From: Heligmosomoides polygyrus polygyrus
Taxonomy: Eukaryota; Nematoda; Chromadorea; Rhabditida; Heligmosomidae
Length of the DNA: 64,000 nt
Assembly (NCBI GenBank): GCA_947396885.1
Contig: OX377206.1
Coordinates: forward strand, 14,073,466-14,137,465
Direction of reading: 5' to 3'
Shown: positions 11,341-21,886 of the stretch, one piece after another
Numbering within the stretch: the stretch's first letter is position 1
Layout: each line of letters opens with the position of its first letter
The notes under the pieces: model-generated
What the model was told of the DNA's origin: nothing
The model's database searches: none
What the model saw: the letters and a program-made list of their open reading frames with translations, nothing else
Translations under genes and position numbers: made by a program

Positions 11341-11407
11341 CTAAACGACGTCCGTTGCTCCAGGAGCGGCAGCGGTAAGCGTGAGCCTTCGGGAAGCTCC
11401 GGCTCAT
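11341..11407 (-). pseudogene. Mini first-exon module, copy in C1
   Basis: On the minus strand an acceptor-like TTGTCTGTTTAG is followed within a few bases by an ATG (11407). The short frame MSRSFPKAHAYRCRSWSNGR then runs to a GTGAGATTC donor (11340 and below). The same acceptor-ATG-donor arrangement recurs near 25790-25860, 48915-48985 and 44665-44736, with a changed upstream part near 56970-57045. It resembles a trans-spliced first coding exon that has been duplicated. The gene is unknown. Confidence 0.4.
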
Positions 11408-11787
11408 ATGTTACTAAACAGACAAGAATAACATTCTCCGCATATATAAAACTCGCTAGGTAGTCGCTAGAAGCTGTTTCACTGCTGATTTGTCATCACG
11501 TTTTTTCATCCACTATCTTTTAGTCGCAGTCCACGACGTAATCTGGTACTCACGACCACATGAGGTCTTTTTGGTACAATGGGTGTCAATTACCACAAAG
11601 TTCTTTTCTCAACTATGTCTAAACCCAGACCATCATGCATTCGGCGTAGCATTTGCGTTGCAGCACATCCCAATAACACGAGTGAAATGGCTGCAGGCGA
11701 AAACTATAGGCCCAACCATCACCGCAATTCTAGTACTTCTCCAAAGGCTAAAGTTCTAATTAGAATAGCTGTTTTGGCTCCAGTGCT

Positions 11788-12024
11788 ATGAGGTTTGTTG
11801 ACACGACAGATATGAGCTTGACGTGGTATGAGAAGAAAACAGACACGTCAAGCAGGACGAAAAACTACGAAGTTGACATACCTGTCACCTCTTACCTGTC
11901 TTCACTTTACGATCTCAGAGTTTCTCCAGCGGTCGCCAGTAAGGTGTCCATACGTCCCTGTTCCGAGCCAATGGGGTCCAAGGGTGTGATTATCCTGAGA
12001 CCGGATTCACGACTGGTAAGATAA
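11788..12024 (+). pseudogene. 78-codon frame conserved between C1 and C3
   Basis: The frame MRFVDTTDMSLTWYEKKT to RPDSRLVR-stop has an equal-length counterpart at 29368-29604. A frame-broken third copy starts at 49363. By eye, C1 and C3 differ at about 15 residues against about 6 silent changes, which argues for weak or no constraint. The product is not recognised, and the frame may be fortuitous within duplicated DNA. Confidence 0.25.
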
Positions 12025-12165
12025 TGAGATAGTGGTAGCGTTTGTGCACACATGGAATTTCCATCCGGATCTATATTGCTGAGGAACACCTCGACGCTCG
12101 ACGTAAAATACTCGACGTAACCAGCATATGGGATGGCTATCACTCGCAATGCCAGTCATCGGGAA

Positions 12166-14025
12166 CAGGGATGGGCGGAATTTCTGTTTTCTGTTTTCTG
12201 ATTTTCTGGCCATTTTGGGCAAATTTTTTCTGTTTTCTGTTTTCTGGGAAAATGGCCAAATTGGCCAGAAAACAGAAAATGGAGTTGCGAACAAAATTTT
12301 ATCACAGAAATCCAATGAAAAGGATCCAAAAGGTATCGTAGAATAGTGAGCTTTATTCCAAAATAGTGTTTCTAGAGTATCTTACATGGTAAGCATGTGG
12401 CGTTTTTTGGATGTGCTCATGTAGTAATTGCGCCATATGCTCATGAACTATGCCGCTTTGTTTGCTTGATTGATTGTGTAAGTGCTGCTGGCAAGGAGTA
12501 TAGGAGCATATCCTAGAGCATTTTTCGACTTTCATAATTTGGCTTCGTATTCTTTCGATTTTAACAGTAGTTTGGACCGTCTACGATAACTGAAAATTTT
12601 ATTTTAAAACTATAAAACTAGTATTCTGAGGGGCATTTAATTATGTATTAACTAACCACTTGTCCTAGAGTTACTGTGGGTAGGGTGGGCACCAGCAGCG
12701 TCTCCATACGTCCATGCCGCGTGCCAGGGTGCTACAGGGTGCTCCATGGATCCTTTTCGCTCGAGGGACACGAAGAGCGCCATATTGTTTGTTCAGGCCT
12801 TGGCATCCCGCGGAATCTAGTCGGTGTCTGCGAAGCGCATTAGTGGCCCATCTAATTTTCGACGACTTGGATATGCGACAGCATCTCTGATCTTCGAATG
12901 TCGGCGAAGCTCGGAAGTCTCAAGGCCTTCTCTCACTTGTGTGAGTCGTGCCACTCCGAGCGTTGCCCTCTCGATTCCGCGATACTGATCGCTTGTTCAT
13001 CCTGCCTTTGTAGAGCCCAGTCTCTGATACGTATGGGCAGGAAGAACAGTGAAGTCGAAAAGGTAGGTACGGAGCCCCGACGTTCTTCGTCTTCCCCACT
13101 TCTCTTTCGACACTCTTGACAGCTCCTCAAGCCGCTCGTTTCCTCCTGCTCAGCTCCGGCGTTAGTTAGTTGGTCATGTTCACTTCGCGACCGAGATACA
13201 CGTAGCTGGAGCATTCGGAGATATTCATTCCGTTGAGCGAGAATGGGGCATCAGAAACTTGTCCGTTCCTCATAAACATCGTCTTCGTAAGATTCAGCTG
13301 CAGTCCAACGTTCCCACATACACGATCCAAGTCGGCCAGCATTCGCCTGGCTGATGCTCGGTGTTATGAGCACGATGTCGTCAGCGAAACGAAGATGGTG
13401 CAGCTGCTGGCCGTCGACTTCACTCCCATGTCTTTCCATTCGAGTTCGCGAATGACGTTTTTGAGTGTGGCGCTGAAGAGAACCGGGGATACTCTCTCTC
13501 TCTGCACAGCTTTAGAGTATGTTGCGAGAGTGTGTCTACAAACTCTAGCAATTGAGTTGATGCAAACAGTAATCATTGAGCCTTCATCGTGTTCGGCACT
13601 CTAAAAGGCCAGTTTCTTACTAGTAGGACCATTATTTAATTGAGGCGTTAGCGGTGAAACGGAGCTGATGAGTAATGTTGTATACTTCAAGGGTCGAGAT
13701 TCCTAGTATCTATCAGTCCACATTTACAACTAGCTGATTGCAGTGCACTGGAGTGTAATACAAATTTTTATAAACGCTTGCAAATTAAAACGCTGGTTTA
13801 CGACTACATTTCTAGTCATACAAAAGCATTTGCTACTGGAAATATAGATCTTTGGGTATAATAATTAGGTCGTCTGATAATTTCGAAATTTTCTGTTTTC
13901 TGATTTCTGTTTTCTGATTTTCTGGCGTTTTTGGCCTTTCTGTTTTCTGATTTCTGTTTTCTGACGAAAGCGATTTTCTGTTTTCTGTTTTCTGAGAAAA
14001 TTTTCAAAATTTCCGCCCATCCTTG
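12166..14025. mobile_element. hAT-like element with exact 8-bp target duplication
   Basis: The 1860-bp insertion starts CAGGGATGGGCGGAA and ends with the reverse complement of CAAGGATGGGCGGAA. ATCGGGAA is repeated exactly at 12158-12165 and 14026-14033. The duplication fits the hAT pattern nTnnnnAn, and the termini are hAT-like. Block A copies 3 (about 30599-30606) and 4 (about 50397-50404) show the single unoccupied site. Both subterminal regions (12181-12250; 13889-13996) hold arrays of TTTTCTG in the same orientation. No transposase frame is visible, and an RTE LINE fragment occupies the middle, so the copy is non-autonomous. Confidence 0.8.
12670..13605 (-). mobile_element. RTE-type LINE fragment inside the hAT-like element
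   Basis: Minus-strand frames read LEWKDMGVKS, then DGQQLHHLRFADDIVLITPS (reverse transcriptase motif C, about 13360-13430). Frames near 13210-13320 give a NVGLQLNLTKTMFM-like stretch. The C-terminal part has DWALQRQDEQAISIAESRGQ (about 13000). The FADD box is intact, but the reading frame breaks repeatedly and the upstream RT and endonuclease are missing. This is a different RTE lineage from 3880-5830, judging by the motif wording. Confidence 0.8.
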
Positions 14026-14944
14026 ATCGGGAAACTCTTCCCGCAAGATGAGCTTCCGTCCCGACGAGGATGGCAACTGACCAGAAAAGACGACAATTCC
14101 TGGATAGGCCCTTTGTACACTCTAGCGTCGCGCCGGCCACAGTGTTGGGAGGGCACCTACGCAGTGCGTAGCTACCCGCGCAGTGTTGCAGCGACGGTGT
14201 TGCGCGGGCTGCTACGGAATGCGCACTTGCGCAACACTGTCGCCGTGACCGATCGCAGGAGCGACACGAGGATGTAGTAAATTCGGTCCACTAAGTACAT
14301 CGTACATCCAACAGCGTACTGTCATCGTTACTGGAGCGCGTTACTCACTGCTTAGCAGCCATTTCGGACAGCACTATTAGGATGCTCGAGTATGATAATG
14401 CCAACCTCCAGATAGGTAAATATTATAAATGAGAATTATCAACGAAAAGAGAAGGTTCACAAAGAAAGACGCCAAGTAAGTCGCGTAGACGGACCGCTAC
14501 TAAGATGATCGGGATCATCGTTTGTCTTCACGTCCCACCCTTGTTCTCATAAAAACAAGCGAATCGCAACGCAAATAGTTGTGTAGACTACTCCACAACG
14601 TTGTGCAGTAGTTTTCACCAAACCGGCATAAAGCGGAAGAGGGAGCGAGCAAACGACAAAAGAATCCCTCTTCATACAATTTCACACAACAAGACGACTC
14701 TTAACCCGTTTTGGTCCATGCTCTCACTGCTCTGCTCCTACCCTTGAAGCACTAATTTGTCGGCGAATATTGCAGAAGACATCGAGACAAAGTACAGGTA
14801 AGACTTCATCACCTACACTACTTCAAGTCATTTTGTCTGGCCTTCCTTGTCGTCTGTTTCATTCCATGAAACATGCAGAGGTATGCTGACCTGACTGTCA
14901 TCATCTTCTGATGCACACGGTGACCTCCATCGACGCCTTCAACA

Positions 14945-15127
14945 GTGTTGGCAGCAGGCTTCGAATCTACTCCAGCTTTGTTAGATGAAAGTGAAATCCT
15001 AATTAACTCTCAGTCGAACCTGTACCGGGCAGAAATGAACGGAGATGACCGAGACAGCCTTGGAAAGATAACAAGAGAAACAAATCGTTTGGTAGGGAAA
15101 TTATTGGCGACGGTGTTTAATAGCTAG
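14945..15127 (+). pseudogene. Terminal-exon-like open frame, block A copy 2
   Basis: The frame contains GFESTPALLDESEILINSQS, then NLYRAEMNGDDRDSLGK, and stops at about 15125. AATAAA is at 15157-15162. In this copy a one-base difference before GAAATCC joins an upstream stretch to the conserved core, which other copies break with a stop. This makes it the longest version of the frame shared by the four block A copies. It resembles a gene 3' end with poly(A) signal; the family is unknown. Confidence 0.35.
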
Positions 15128-15792
15128 CAGCTCCAGGAAGCGAACAATGTGATGAAAATAAATGGATGGATTTAAGGTTACCAGACCACTATGCTGAGGT
15201 ACGCACCAGTCCAGACAGAATGTGGGCAGTTCTTTTCGGCTTCATTAGGGTCGGAGGGGGGGGGGGGGGTCACCATGTAGGACAGCCCTACAGAACAGTT
15301 TGTGTATTTTGGAACAGGATTTTTTTTGCATAACTGCCGTGTTCTACCCGTACAGTGAGCTGAGGTAGGCCATTTCTGATCAAACTGGACATACACATGC
15401 CTCCTTACCAGGGCATACAACCACTGAGTAGAGGGTGACCCCCTCTCCGCTCCCCCCCCCCCCCCCCCCCCCTCCACCGAAATGGCAATATGGAATGGCT
15501 TGCGTTGCAAAGCCAGTCATTGGGAAACTCCTCTCGTAAGTTGAGCTTCTAGCACGACGAGGATGGAAACTGACCAGAAAAGAAGACAATTCCTGAATTG
15601 GCCCTTGGTATACTCCCGGCGACAGTTTTGGCCGGGCACCTGCGGACTGCGTTCGTTATCTGGCAATTTTGCGCAGGATAACGAACAGCAAATTAGCTGA
15701 CTCCTCACATCTGGAAGTGGTGCTGGATGATCCGTGCAGAAGACTCCACTCACTACTATAAGAGTGATCACGAGCAACAATAAAAGGCATTA

Positions 15793-15993
15793 GGATCCAA
15801 AAAGGTTAGGTGACTTCCTCAGGTGAGCACAGGTGACGTAGATGGAAACGTGGTTAACCTCCATATCTGCAGGGCCGCTGAATTTGTACCACACATCTAC
15901 GAGACCTACAAAACATTGAGTTTCTCATCGTTTTGTCACCGCAAGTCATGCGCAAAACAAGAAGACATACAAGCCACTATTATTGATCGTTAG
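15793..15993 (+). pseudogene. Two-exon gene 3' end candidate, block A2 extension
   Basis: The frame DPKRLGDFLR ends at CAG-GTGAGC (15822/15823). A 50-bp intron ends CATATCTGCAG (15872), and the frame continues as AAEFVPHIYETYKTLSFSSF to TAG 15991-15993. AATAAA follows at 16097-16102. The second exon is intact, with the same 39 codons, at 34226-34346 and 52237-52357. Its stop is kept (TAG or TAA), and the few differences are about 3 silent and 2 replacement. Upstream exons were not found, because an in-frame stop precedes GATCC. The product is not recognised. Confidence 0.4.
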
Positions 15994-16735
15994 GAGTGTA
16001 GGTCCTGGCGCATTTCATGAAGAACTGTTTAGCGCCGACCTTTGCGTTCCATCCTTTGTGATTCCACGACTGCAGTGTGCTTGATTGGATTGCACGAATA
16101 AAAATGGAACCCTTTTAATCATTCGCTGTTGTGAAGCATCAAGCAACTATCGCCGCATAGTAGCGGCTGAATTCGAGCAAAACGGAAACAGGTTTAATCC
16201 AGATAAAAGAAGACAGCAGCCGCTGCACGGGTATTTCTGTAGAGCGGATTTTCTAAAAGCATTTTCTGTCGGATTGCACACCCTGAGGTAAGCGGGGCAG
16301 AATAAACCAGCGGAGAAACGTCACCCCCTAATGTAGATGATCGTGAGGTTGGAAGACCGAAAGCCAAAGCGACAACCTACCTTCACCTCTCAACAAGGAT
16401 TCAGAAGTAGGGCTATTGGATACTCCAAAACCAGCTAACATACAACACTGCTGTGCAGATTTATTTACATATTGTACAAGCATTTATAAATTGCCACGTC
16501 TACTACCAAATTTCAAATATGGATCTCAAATATATGGCCAACAGTGAGGATAGCAACACATATGCATTAGTGCGACCTACAATTGAAAAGCTATACACTC
16601 AGTGAACAACACATGAACAGAACATTGAAGCATCACAAGGGCTACCTTGAAGCTAAAGGGGAAGGATACTAGGTTGCACTAATAATATGAGGTGAGGTGT
16701 ACATCGTGGCATACAGCTTCGAGTGTTCACTCTAT

Positions 16736-17026
16736 CTACGTGTTCAGTGTCTGCAGCGGGCATCGCGGTGTAGAGTAACGGGCGATTTTTGTTTTGCGTT
16801 GACTGCGCTCTGCCAAAGCAGACCGCAAATCCGGTCGGCAGCCGAACACTGGCGGCGCAGTGGATAGGGAAGTGGTAGGGCGGGAGTCCAGCTGTTGATG
16901 TTGGGCTCCTCCGCAGCTTCGCTCTTTGTCACTTTCTGCAAAAGCTTCAATAAGTTCAGTCGGTGCGAAATCGCACCGAAGGACATCGCCAGGAATGAGA
17001 CGCGATTCGACGGCTTGTACTCTCAC
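16736..17026 (-). other. 96-codon frame repeated in A4 (low support)
   Basis: The frame contains LIPGDVLRCDFAPTELIEAF and GGAQHQQLDSRP. The counterpart at 53564-53115 is longer and has about 15 replacements over the shared 96 codons. Block A copy 3 replaces this segment entirely from about 35255. The pattern looks like neutral drift of duplicated DNA, so this is probably not a gene. Confidence 0.15.
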
Positions 17027-17389
17027 GAATCACAAAGTCGGCAACCGGCATCTTAAAACGGGTAAGTTAGATTAGGAGCTGCCCGAAGTTTATTCCCTTT
17101 CCTAGATCCGCGTCTTCTCCGTGCTTGCCGAGAACAGCACGGTAATCGTGGTGAGTGAGTATTTTACGAGCATGTGCAATCTTGACGGGAGCATCAGCCG
17201 TTAGGTACCAAAATTTCCCCTTGCTTTCGCCGCAGGGTGTTATTTGAAGTGCTGGTAACAATTACGGCTTAGAGATACTAAGGCTGGTGGGGTGAGGATT
17301 CGCCCAAAAGTTCATGGAAGTGGATTGCATGAGGTACTAATTAGTGTATGGCATCAACCATCAAATCTTCAGCCTATTGAACACGTATA

Positions 17390-17588
17390 CTACATATATT
17401 CCGTCGAATACTAGGTAAGGGCGATGAGGTCAGGATCATCGACACCGCCCACTTCCTACCTTAAAGGATTATTTAAGGCGCTGATCGCGAATATGATTCA
17501 TAGCACAGAAGAATCCAATGCCGAAAACAGATACCACATTCGTGATCGGCGCCTTGAAAATCTGCGCCAAAGCGAAGTTGTTTACTTC
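17390..17588. repeat. Short segment shared with 53975-54140
   Basis: Both copies contain GCGATGAGGTCAGGATCATC, GGCGCTGATCGCGAATATG and CATTCGTGATCGGCGCC, with the last two in opposite orientation, so the segment can fold. The TGATCACGAAT-type motif links it to the ends of the composite at 26016-29145. No gene is seen. Confidence 0.5.
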
Positions 17589-18300
17589 ATTGTTTACTTT
17601 CATCCCCCTTTGCTCGCACGCAGAAAGAAGCGAATAGCATTCACACTTCAGAACAGAAGTCGCGACAGCGAGGGGGACCGAGTGCAGAGCTGGGTGTACG
17701 TAGCATCAATGCCCCGACTTCCCTCTACTGTCAGTTCAAGAACACCGAAAGACGTGCCAGGCAACGCTATCCAGGCAATCTGCCTTTGTCGTTGAATGGC
17801 AAAAAGATGCTTACCAGGCGCTGCCCCTGGACGGAGGGGGAGGGAATAAGTAGCATTCGCCTGTTGCGAAGCGACAGTTATTTAGATGCTCTGTGAAGCT
17901 ATGAAGTGGGTGTCAAAAGTGGAGGGACAAAATTCAAATTTCTTGCCTGTGGCGTCTAACATGCTGCAACACATTAGACTTCCCGGTCAAGAAATTCTAC
18001 GGAACATCGGCCGACGGTATACTAACTAGCAGACTTTCCCTGAAGATTTTCACCACCTCCAATGGGACTTCTGCAAATTGTTTGAAAAAAATATCAAAAA
18101 AGAGCAAGGAGGAATGAGCAACACCAATAAGCTTCGATCTTCAAGAGAAAACTCGACGAATCCCAAAACGGAATTTACATCTCGGTCCCTGAACAGCGCG
18201 TCGTTATCGAAACCACACATATTGATTAGGCGCGAGAAGATCAACACCCGCAGATTTCATAACGGCGCGACGCTGTGCGATTGGAGCATAAATTCCACGT
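17588..18300 (+). repeat. Block E, copy 1
   Basis: It is collinear with 36955-37680 and 63545-64000, starting around TTTCATCCCCCTTTGCTCGC. Unlike those two copies it is not preceded by block B, so the junction at about 17588 is a recombination or insertion boundary. Open frames on both strands differ between copies through indels and are not supported as genes. Confidence 0.75.
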
Positions 18301-18303
18301 AAA

Positions 18304-18354
18304 GCCGTAAATTTACATCCATTTTCTCATGAATGCCATGAGAAAGTGGATGTA
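18304..18354. repeat. 21-bp inverted repeat at the start of block D1
   Basis: AATTTACATCCATTTTCTCAT and its reverse complement with one mismatch lie on either side of a 7-base spacer. D2 at about 40737 keeps only the right arm, so the left arm or junction is specific to this copy. Confidence 0.75.
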
Positions 18355-20063
18355 AATTGAACAAGAGCTTTCATCAAATTCTATCTAGTTTCAATTGAAG
18401 CTGGAAAGATGTCATTCGACGTCGCTTTCAAAACCGCAGTTGTTGATGTTGCAGCTGTACCAGCCTGCACCTGTACCTGATCCTGCATATTTAGAATAAC
18501 AATGTCCTCTCTATTCCTTTAAAATTGAGAGGTTAGTAAAACAATAAGGGGGACAGTAGAAGGGCAGCTGGTCTTACCTGTTATCCATATAAATGCTCCT
18601 GTTGCAGATTGACGGCTTGCAAAGCGGATAAACGGCCATTGCTGGAGGAGATGGCTTATGTTTGTCTGTTTGTTGTTCATAGTACAGAAAACTCATAATC
18701 CTCGAGCCAACATGTCATATAGCACAGGAGTGAACTCAGATTCTTTAGTTGAAAATGTAGGTTCTTAGGGGAAGACACTGTAGAGTTGTTCGACGATTGC
18801 CACCCATACCTTTCGTCATCTGACTTGGTTTATAAGGGCATCAAACGCTTCTAGATACTCAAAATATCCCCACTGACTATCAATGCATAGGGTGTTCTAG
18901 CGAGCAAAACAAACAGCAGTGAAACATGAATGCACAAGCGGAGTCTCGCATACCTGACCAGCATGCCGCTCGCGAACTGGTTCGATGCGGAACGAAGGCT
19001 GAAAATCGTAATTTCACCGCTGAATATGGAGTGTTAGAAGCGTCGTACATTTTCAACCTTATACAAGAGATTTCTTATTGATACAGCTAATGGCAGTGCT
19101 TAGTCCAGCGCTCCCTAAGTATGGATGAACATAGTGTGCGCATACAAATAGATGAAGTCGTAAATAGTCTCTTTTCGTGAATGGCAATGTGTAGGGTGTG
19201 GCTTTTCTGCAAGAACTGTAAGGCCGACGTGAAAATTTTCGCATTGCAAAAAGTGTCCCGAACAGGTTCGGTTGGCAACCGAAATCCCTTGTAGGATTTA
19301 TCTGAACAAACTCTGTTACATCCGTGGTCTCCCGTGCTTGCAAAGGAATATTGGTTTAGAAACTGGCGGACCATCGATATGCATACGGTAGCAGCAGCGA
19401 GCGTCATCGCAGTTTACTTTCGAAGAAGTCGTTCTTCAGCAGAGCGAGAGATCTTCATGAATAACTAATAGTGTAGTAAAGTTCTGCGTTTTTTCTTTCT
19501 TCGTAAAATCTTATTTTAAAGCTTGGTCGACCCATCATCTCCCATGCTGTGATTCCAACAAATAAATCGGCTACTTCATTGTGAGAGCGAGAGCTTCTCT
19601 TTTTAGAGCGATGAGCATCAAGCTCTCTGAAAGCTGAAAATGGTCGCTGATGGCCAGAAGCACGGGGTCATGCGACGTCCTTCTCCAGAAAGGACATCAT
19701 TAATCAGCACATAGATACTTTCACGCTACCTTCTTCAGTTAACGCGTTTTACTATGAGGGTACATCCTTGCTTAGCGATCCATTTTTCCATTTACTTTTA
19801 TTCACTCAATTTCGGTTAAACTGAGATTTGCTATATGGACACTGCCAGAGAAGAGCAGTTATGTTAAAATTAAGCGTTGTTGGCACTCCGAAGGCTACTA
19901 AGCCTCATCAGGATGTGATCAAAGTCTAACAAAAAGTTGGAAAGTCGCACTAGGTTAGACTGAACGTTTACGATACTGCTATTGGCTCATTGAGTCATAA
20001 CATCAAAGAAGTATTAGTTGTGCGGGTCGCAAATGTTTTATAACAGCTGTTGCTTAGGAAAAA

Positions 20064-20359
20064 TAAAGGATAAAGGATAAAGGACGGCGTTACTCAATCC
20101 CTTTTGGGATGCGCCAGCGCATTCTACTTCTACGGGATGTCGTGGAGGCGACATGAATGCGTATTTGGCCATACAATGACTTGCGGTGGCCAGCCGATGA
20201 ACAAGTCAGCGCTTTATCCTTCCCAGGCACGTCTGGTACCAATTCACCAACCCCGGAGGGATGGAAGGCTTGGTTGGCCTGGGCGGGAAATCCGAACCAG
20301 GAACCTGGTATCGGGTGCACGCGACAGTCACGCCTCCTCCGACTGCGCTACACGCGCCC
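20064..20359 (-). mobile_element. tRNA-derived SINE, full length
   Basis: TTAGGAAAA occurs on both sides (20054-20062, 20360-20368), while D2 at about 42571 has it once, so insertion with a 9-bp duplication is directly visible. Read on the minus strand, the element begins GGGCGCGTGTAGCGCAGTCG. TAGCGCAGTCG fits the Pol III A-box, and GGTTCGGATTT follows about 55 bases later as a near-consensus B-box. A tRNA-unrelated body follows, with a tail of TCCTTTA-type tandem units. It is a non-coding retroposon, mobilised by a LINE partner that is not identified. Confidence 0.8.
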
Positions 20360-20465
20360 TTAGGAAAAATATGGTTAAGAAAATGGGATATTTGCTACAA
20401 CACCATATCAAGTTTGCGATCCCATTAAACAGAAATACGAGTGCCTTGAAAATGAGGACCTTCAA

Positions 20466-20640
20466 GGAGAAGAAGAAGAAGAAGAAGAAGAAGGAAGAAG
20501 AAGAAGAAGGAAGAAGAAGAAGAAGGAAGAAGAAGAAGGAAGAAGGAAGAAGGAAGAAGGAAGAAGGAAGAGGGAAGAAGGAAGAAGGAAGAAGGAAGAA
20601 GGAAGAAGGAAGAAGAAGGAGGAGGAGAAGAAGATAATGA
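20466..20640. repeat. Purine-strand microsatellite (GAA/GGAAGAA)
   Basis: About 170 bp of AAG/GGAAGAA units occur with purines on the plus strand. It begins exactly where block D1/H similarity ends (after CTTCAAGGAG). The long poly-Lys/Glu/Arg and poly-Phe/Leu/Ser frames through it are repeat artefacts. Confidence 0.95.
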
Positions 20641-20902
20641 GAGCAATTGGAGCGACGGAGGGGGGGGGGGTAAAGATCCACCTACAAACCTCGTGTGGCA
20701 CAAAATACTGACACATGTAGTATAATTCTTGAAAGCACAGGATGGCGCTTACAAAGATTTCAGTATTGTTCGATGAGATTCAAGTTCTCCCAAATTCTTG
20801 TAAAAACTTTCTGACGTAGAAAGCACGGATTTACGGTGCTTGCACTTATATGTTTTAAACAGGCGCTGTAACCACGCAAATAAGAGAGAATTAGGGTTGT
20901 TA

Positions 20903-21530
20903 GGGCATATGTTATACTTCGTCGCCCTGTCGGCCAAGCGGCAACCCGTCGCCGACAGCACAGGATCGCCAGCATGACGGGCTAGGCCCTGTTCATGCTT
21001 TGCAACGGCAATGATAAGAGCGACTAGAGCGCTCGAAAGGTATGAACAGGCGACAGAAGTGATGGGAGCAAGAGAGCAATTGGAGCGACGGACGCAGGTG
21101 GTGTACGTAATTAATTACGTACTCCACATTCCGTCCCTGCCCCAATCGTTTTGCCGGCGCGAGTATGAACAAGCGACAACAGCGACGAGAGCATCCGAAG
21201 CAACAAGAGCGACGGGAGCAAAAGCGACAGCGCTTGGGTATGAACAGGTTTCGGCAGCGATGGCTCGGTTTTAATCGATTTGCAGGTGCTGCACGGACGA
21301 TGAATCGCTCTCGTCGCGAAGTATGAACAGGCCCCTACAGAGTGCACGCGAGAGCGCACGGACGATGCGCACCCTACACGGCCAAAGATCTAAACTTGTC
21401 GCAGCGCGCCACGCTGCGACAAGGTGTCGCCGAAGTTGTCGGCGACGGTGAGTATAACACCCCCTGCTACGCACTGCGTAGCACCCGTCTAGCACTGTGC
21501 CCGACAGAGCGACGAAGTATAGCATATGTC
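20903..21530. mobile_element. Outer terminal-inverted-repeat element of a nested pair
   Basis: The ends are inverted repeats: GGGCATATGTTATACTTCG on the left and, read on the other strand, GACATATGCTATACTTCG on the right. Both continue into TCGC-CTGTCGG. TTA precedes and TAA follows, a near but not exact 3-bp duplication. A smaller element (20985-21334) sits inside. No transposase is visible, so it is probably a PIF/Harbinger-type MITE, by terminal structure only. Confidence 0.5.
20985..21334. mobile_element. Inner terminal-inverted-repeat element, CTA duplication
   Basis: CTA flanks both sides (20982-20984; 21335-21337). The ends are GGCCCTGTTCATGC and, reversed, GGGCCTGTTCATAC. The motif GTATGAACAGGCGAC or variants recurs inside at about 21041, 21165 and 21239. 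A perfect 20-bp palindrome GTACGTAATTAATTACGTAC lies near 21103-21122. The interior is purine-rich and non-coding. It is the same general type as the elements at 30626, 32461, 26883 and 28310. Confidence 0.55.
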
Positions 21531-21886
21531 TAAGCTGATTTTGGACAAATACAGCAAAAGCGCGGAGAAGATTTCACATCAGTTACCTTATAGATATGCT
21601 TCTTCAATTACAGAGAAGTCGTGAAGGGGCGGCAGGCACTGACGAATTTATTATGAAGGACACAGCGGTGATAAGCGTCATGACAGACTACAGGTGAAAT
21701 AGAGGAAGAAACACACTTCCAGTTGCATATGTCCGGTTGTATATTCAAGCATTCTGTTAGGAATAGAGAGTAGAAAAAGCCGTTCAACCGTGACCTTCGT
21801 GACTTTTCCGACAAAAAAAAAACAGCATCGATGCCATCTCTTTCACAATTGCAGGTAGCCATTTCTTTTGCTGTATTGATACCTAA

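Larger units (their letters stand above)
9815..12025 (+). repeat. Segmental repeat block C, copy 1
   Basis: It is collinear with 47170-49510 (C2) and partly with 25437-26015 plus 29146-29620 (C3). In order it holds a short hairpin, a long inverted repeat, an AT-rich stretch, a minus-strand mini-exon module and a 78-codon plus-strand frame. Near 11208 it reads ACTGAGACATT, the unoccupied version of the palindrome insertion at 48517-48781. At 11566-11580 it reads GAGGTCTTTTTGGTAC, the unoccupied version of the insertion at 26016-29145. Confidence 0.8.
12026..17060 (+). repeat. Segmental repeat block A, copy 2, interrupted by an insertion
   Basis: Block A text starts at GGTAGCGTTTGTGCACACAT (about 12033), stops at ATCGGGAA (12158-12165) and resumes at 14026. 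It then continues through the A core to about 15240 and the A extension to about 17060, the latter matching 33600-35255 and 51570-53620. The extension here lacks 171 bp that copy 3 has between two TTTGTGGTT repeats (34408-34416 and 34579-34587). The poly-G and poly-C tracts at about 15256-15270 and 15450-15472 are copy-specific. Confidence 0.75.
18300..20465 (+). repeat. Block D, copy 1
   Basis: It is collinear with 40735-42690 from about GGATGTAAATTGAACAAGAG to CTTGAAAATGAGGACCTTCA, except for a SINE inserted at 20064-20359. Small copy differences include an extra 45 bp or so in D2 near 41041 and about 37 bp near 41325. Minus-strand frames near 19059-19407 share the tail AGLSTAISCINKKSL with D2 but are frame-shifted by one base between copies. 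No confident gene is present. Confidence 0.75.

Noticed and set aside
15178..15589. Poly-glycine open frames near poly-G/poly-C tracts
   Set aside because: They read through homopolymer runs that vary between block A copies and are likely sequencing- or slippage-prone.
19059..19407. Overlapping 94- and 106-codon minus frames in block D1
   Set aside because: The D2 copy has an extra base that swaps the frames, so neither is preserved as a whole.
20328..20716. Long Lys/Glu/Arg- and Leu/Ser/Phe-rich open frames
   Set aside because: They translate the GAA/GGAAGAA microsatellite and have no independent coding evidence.
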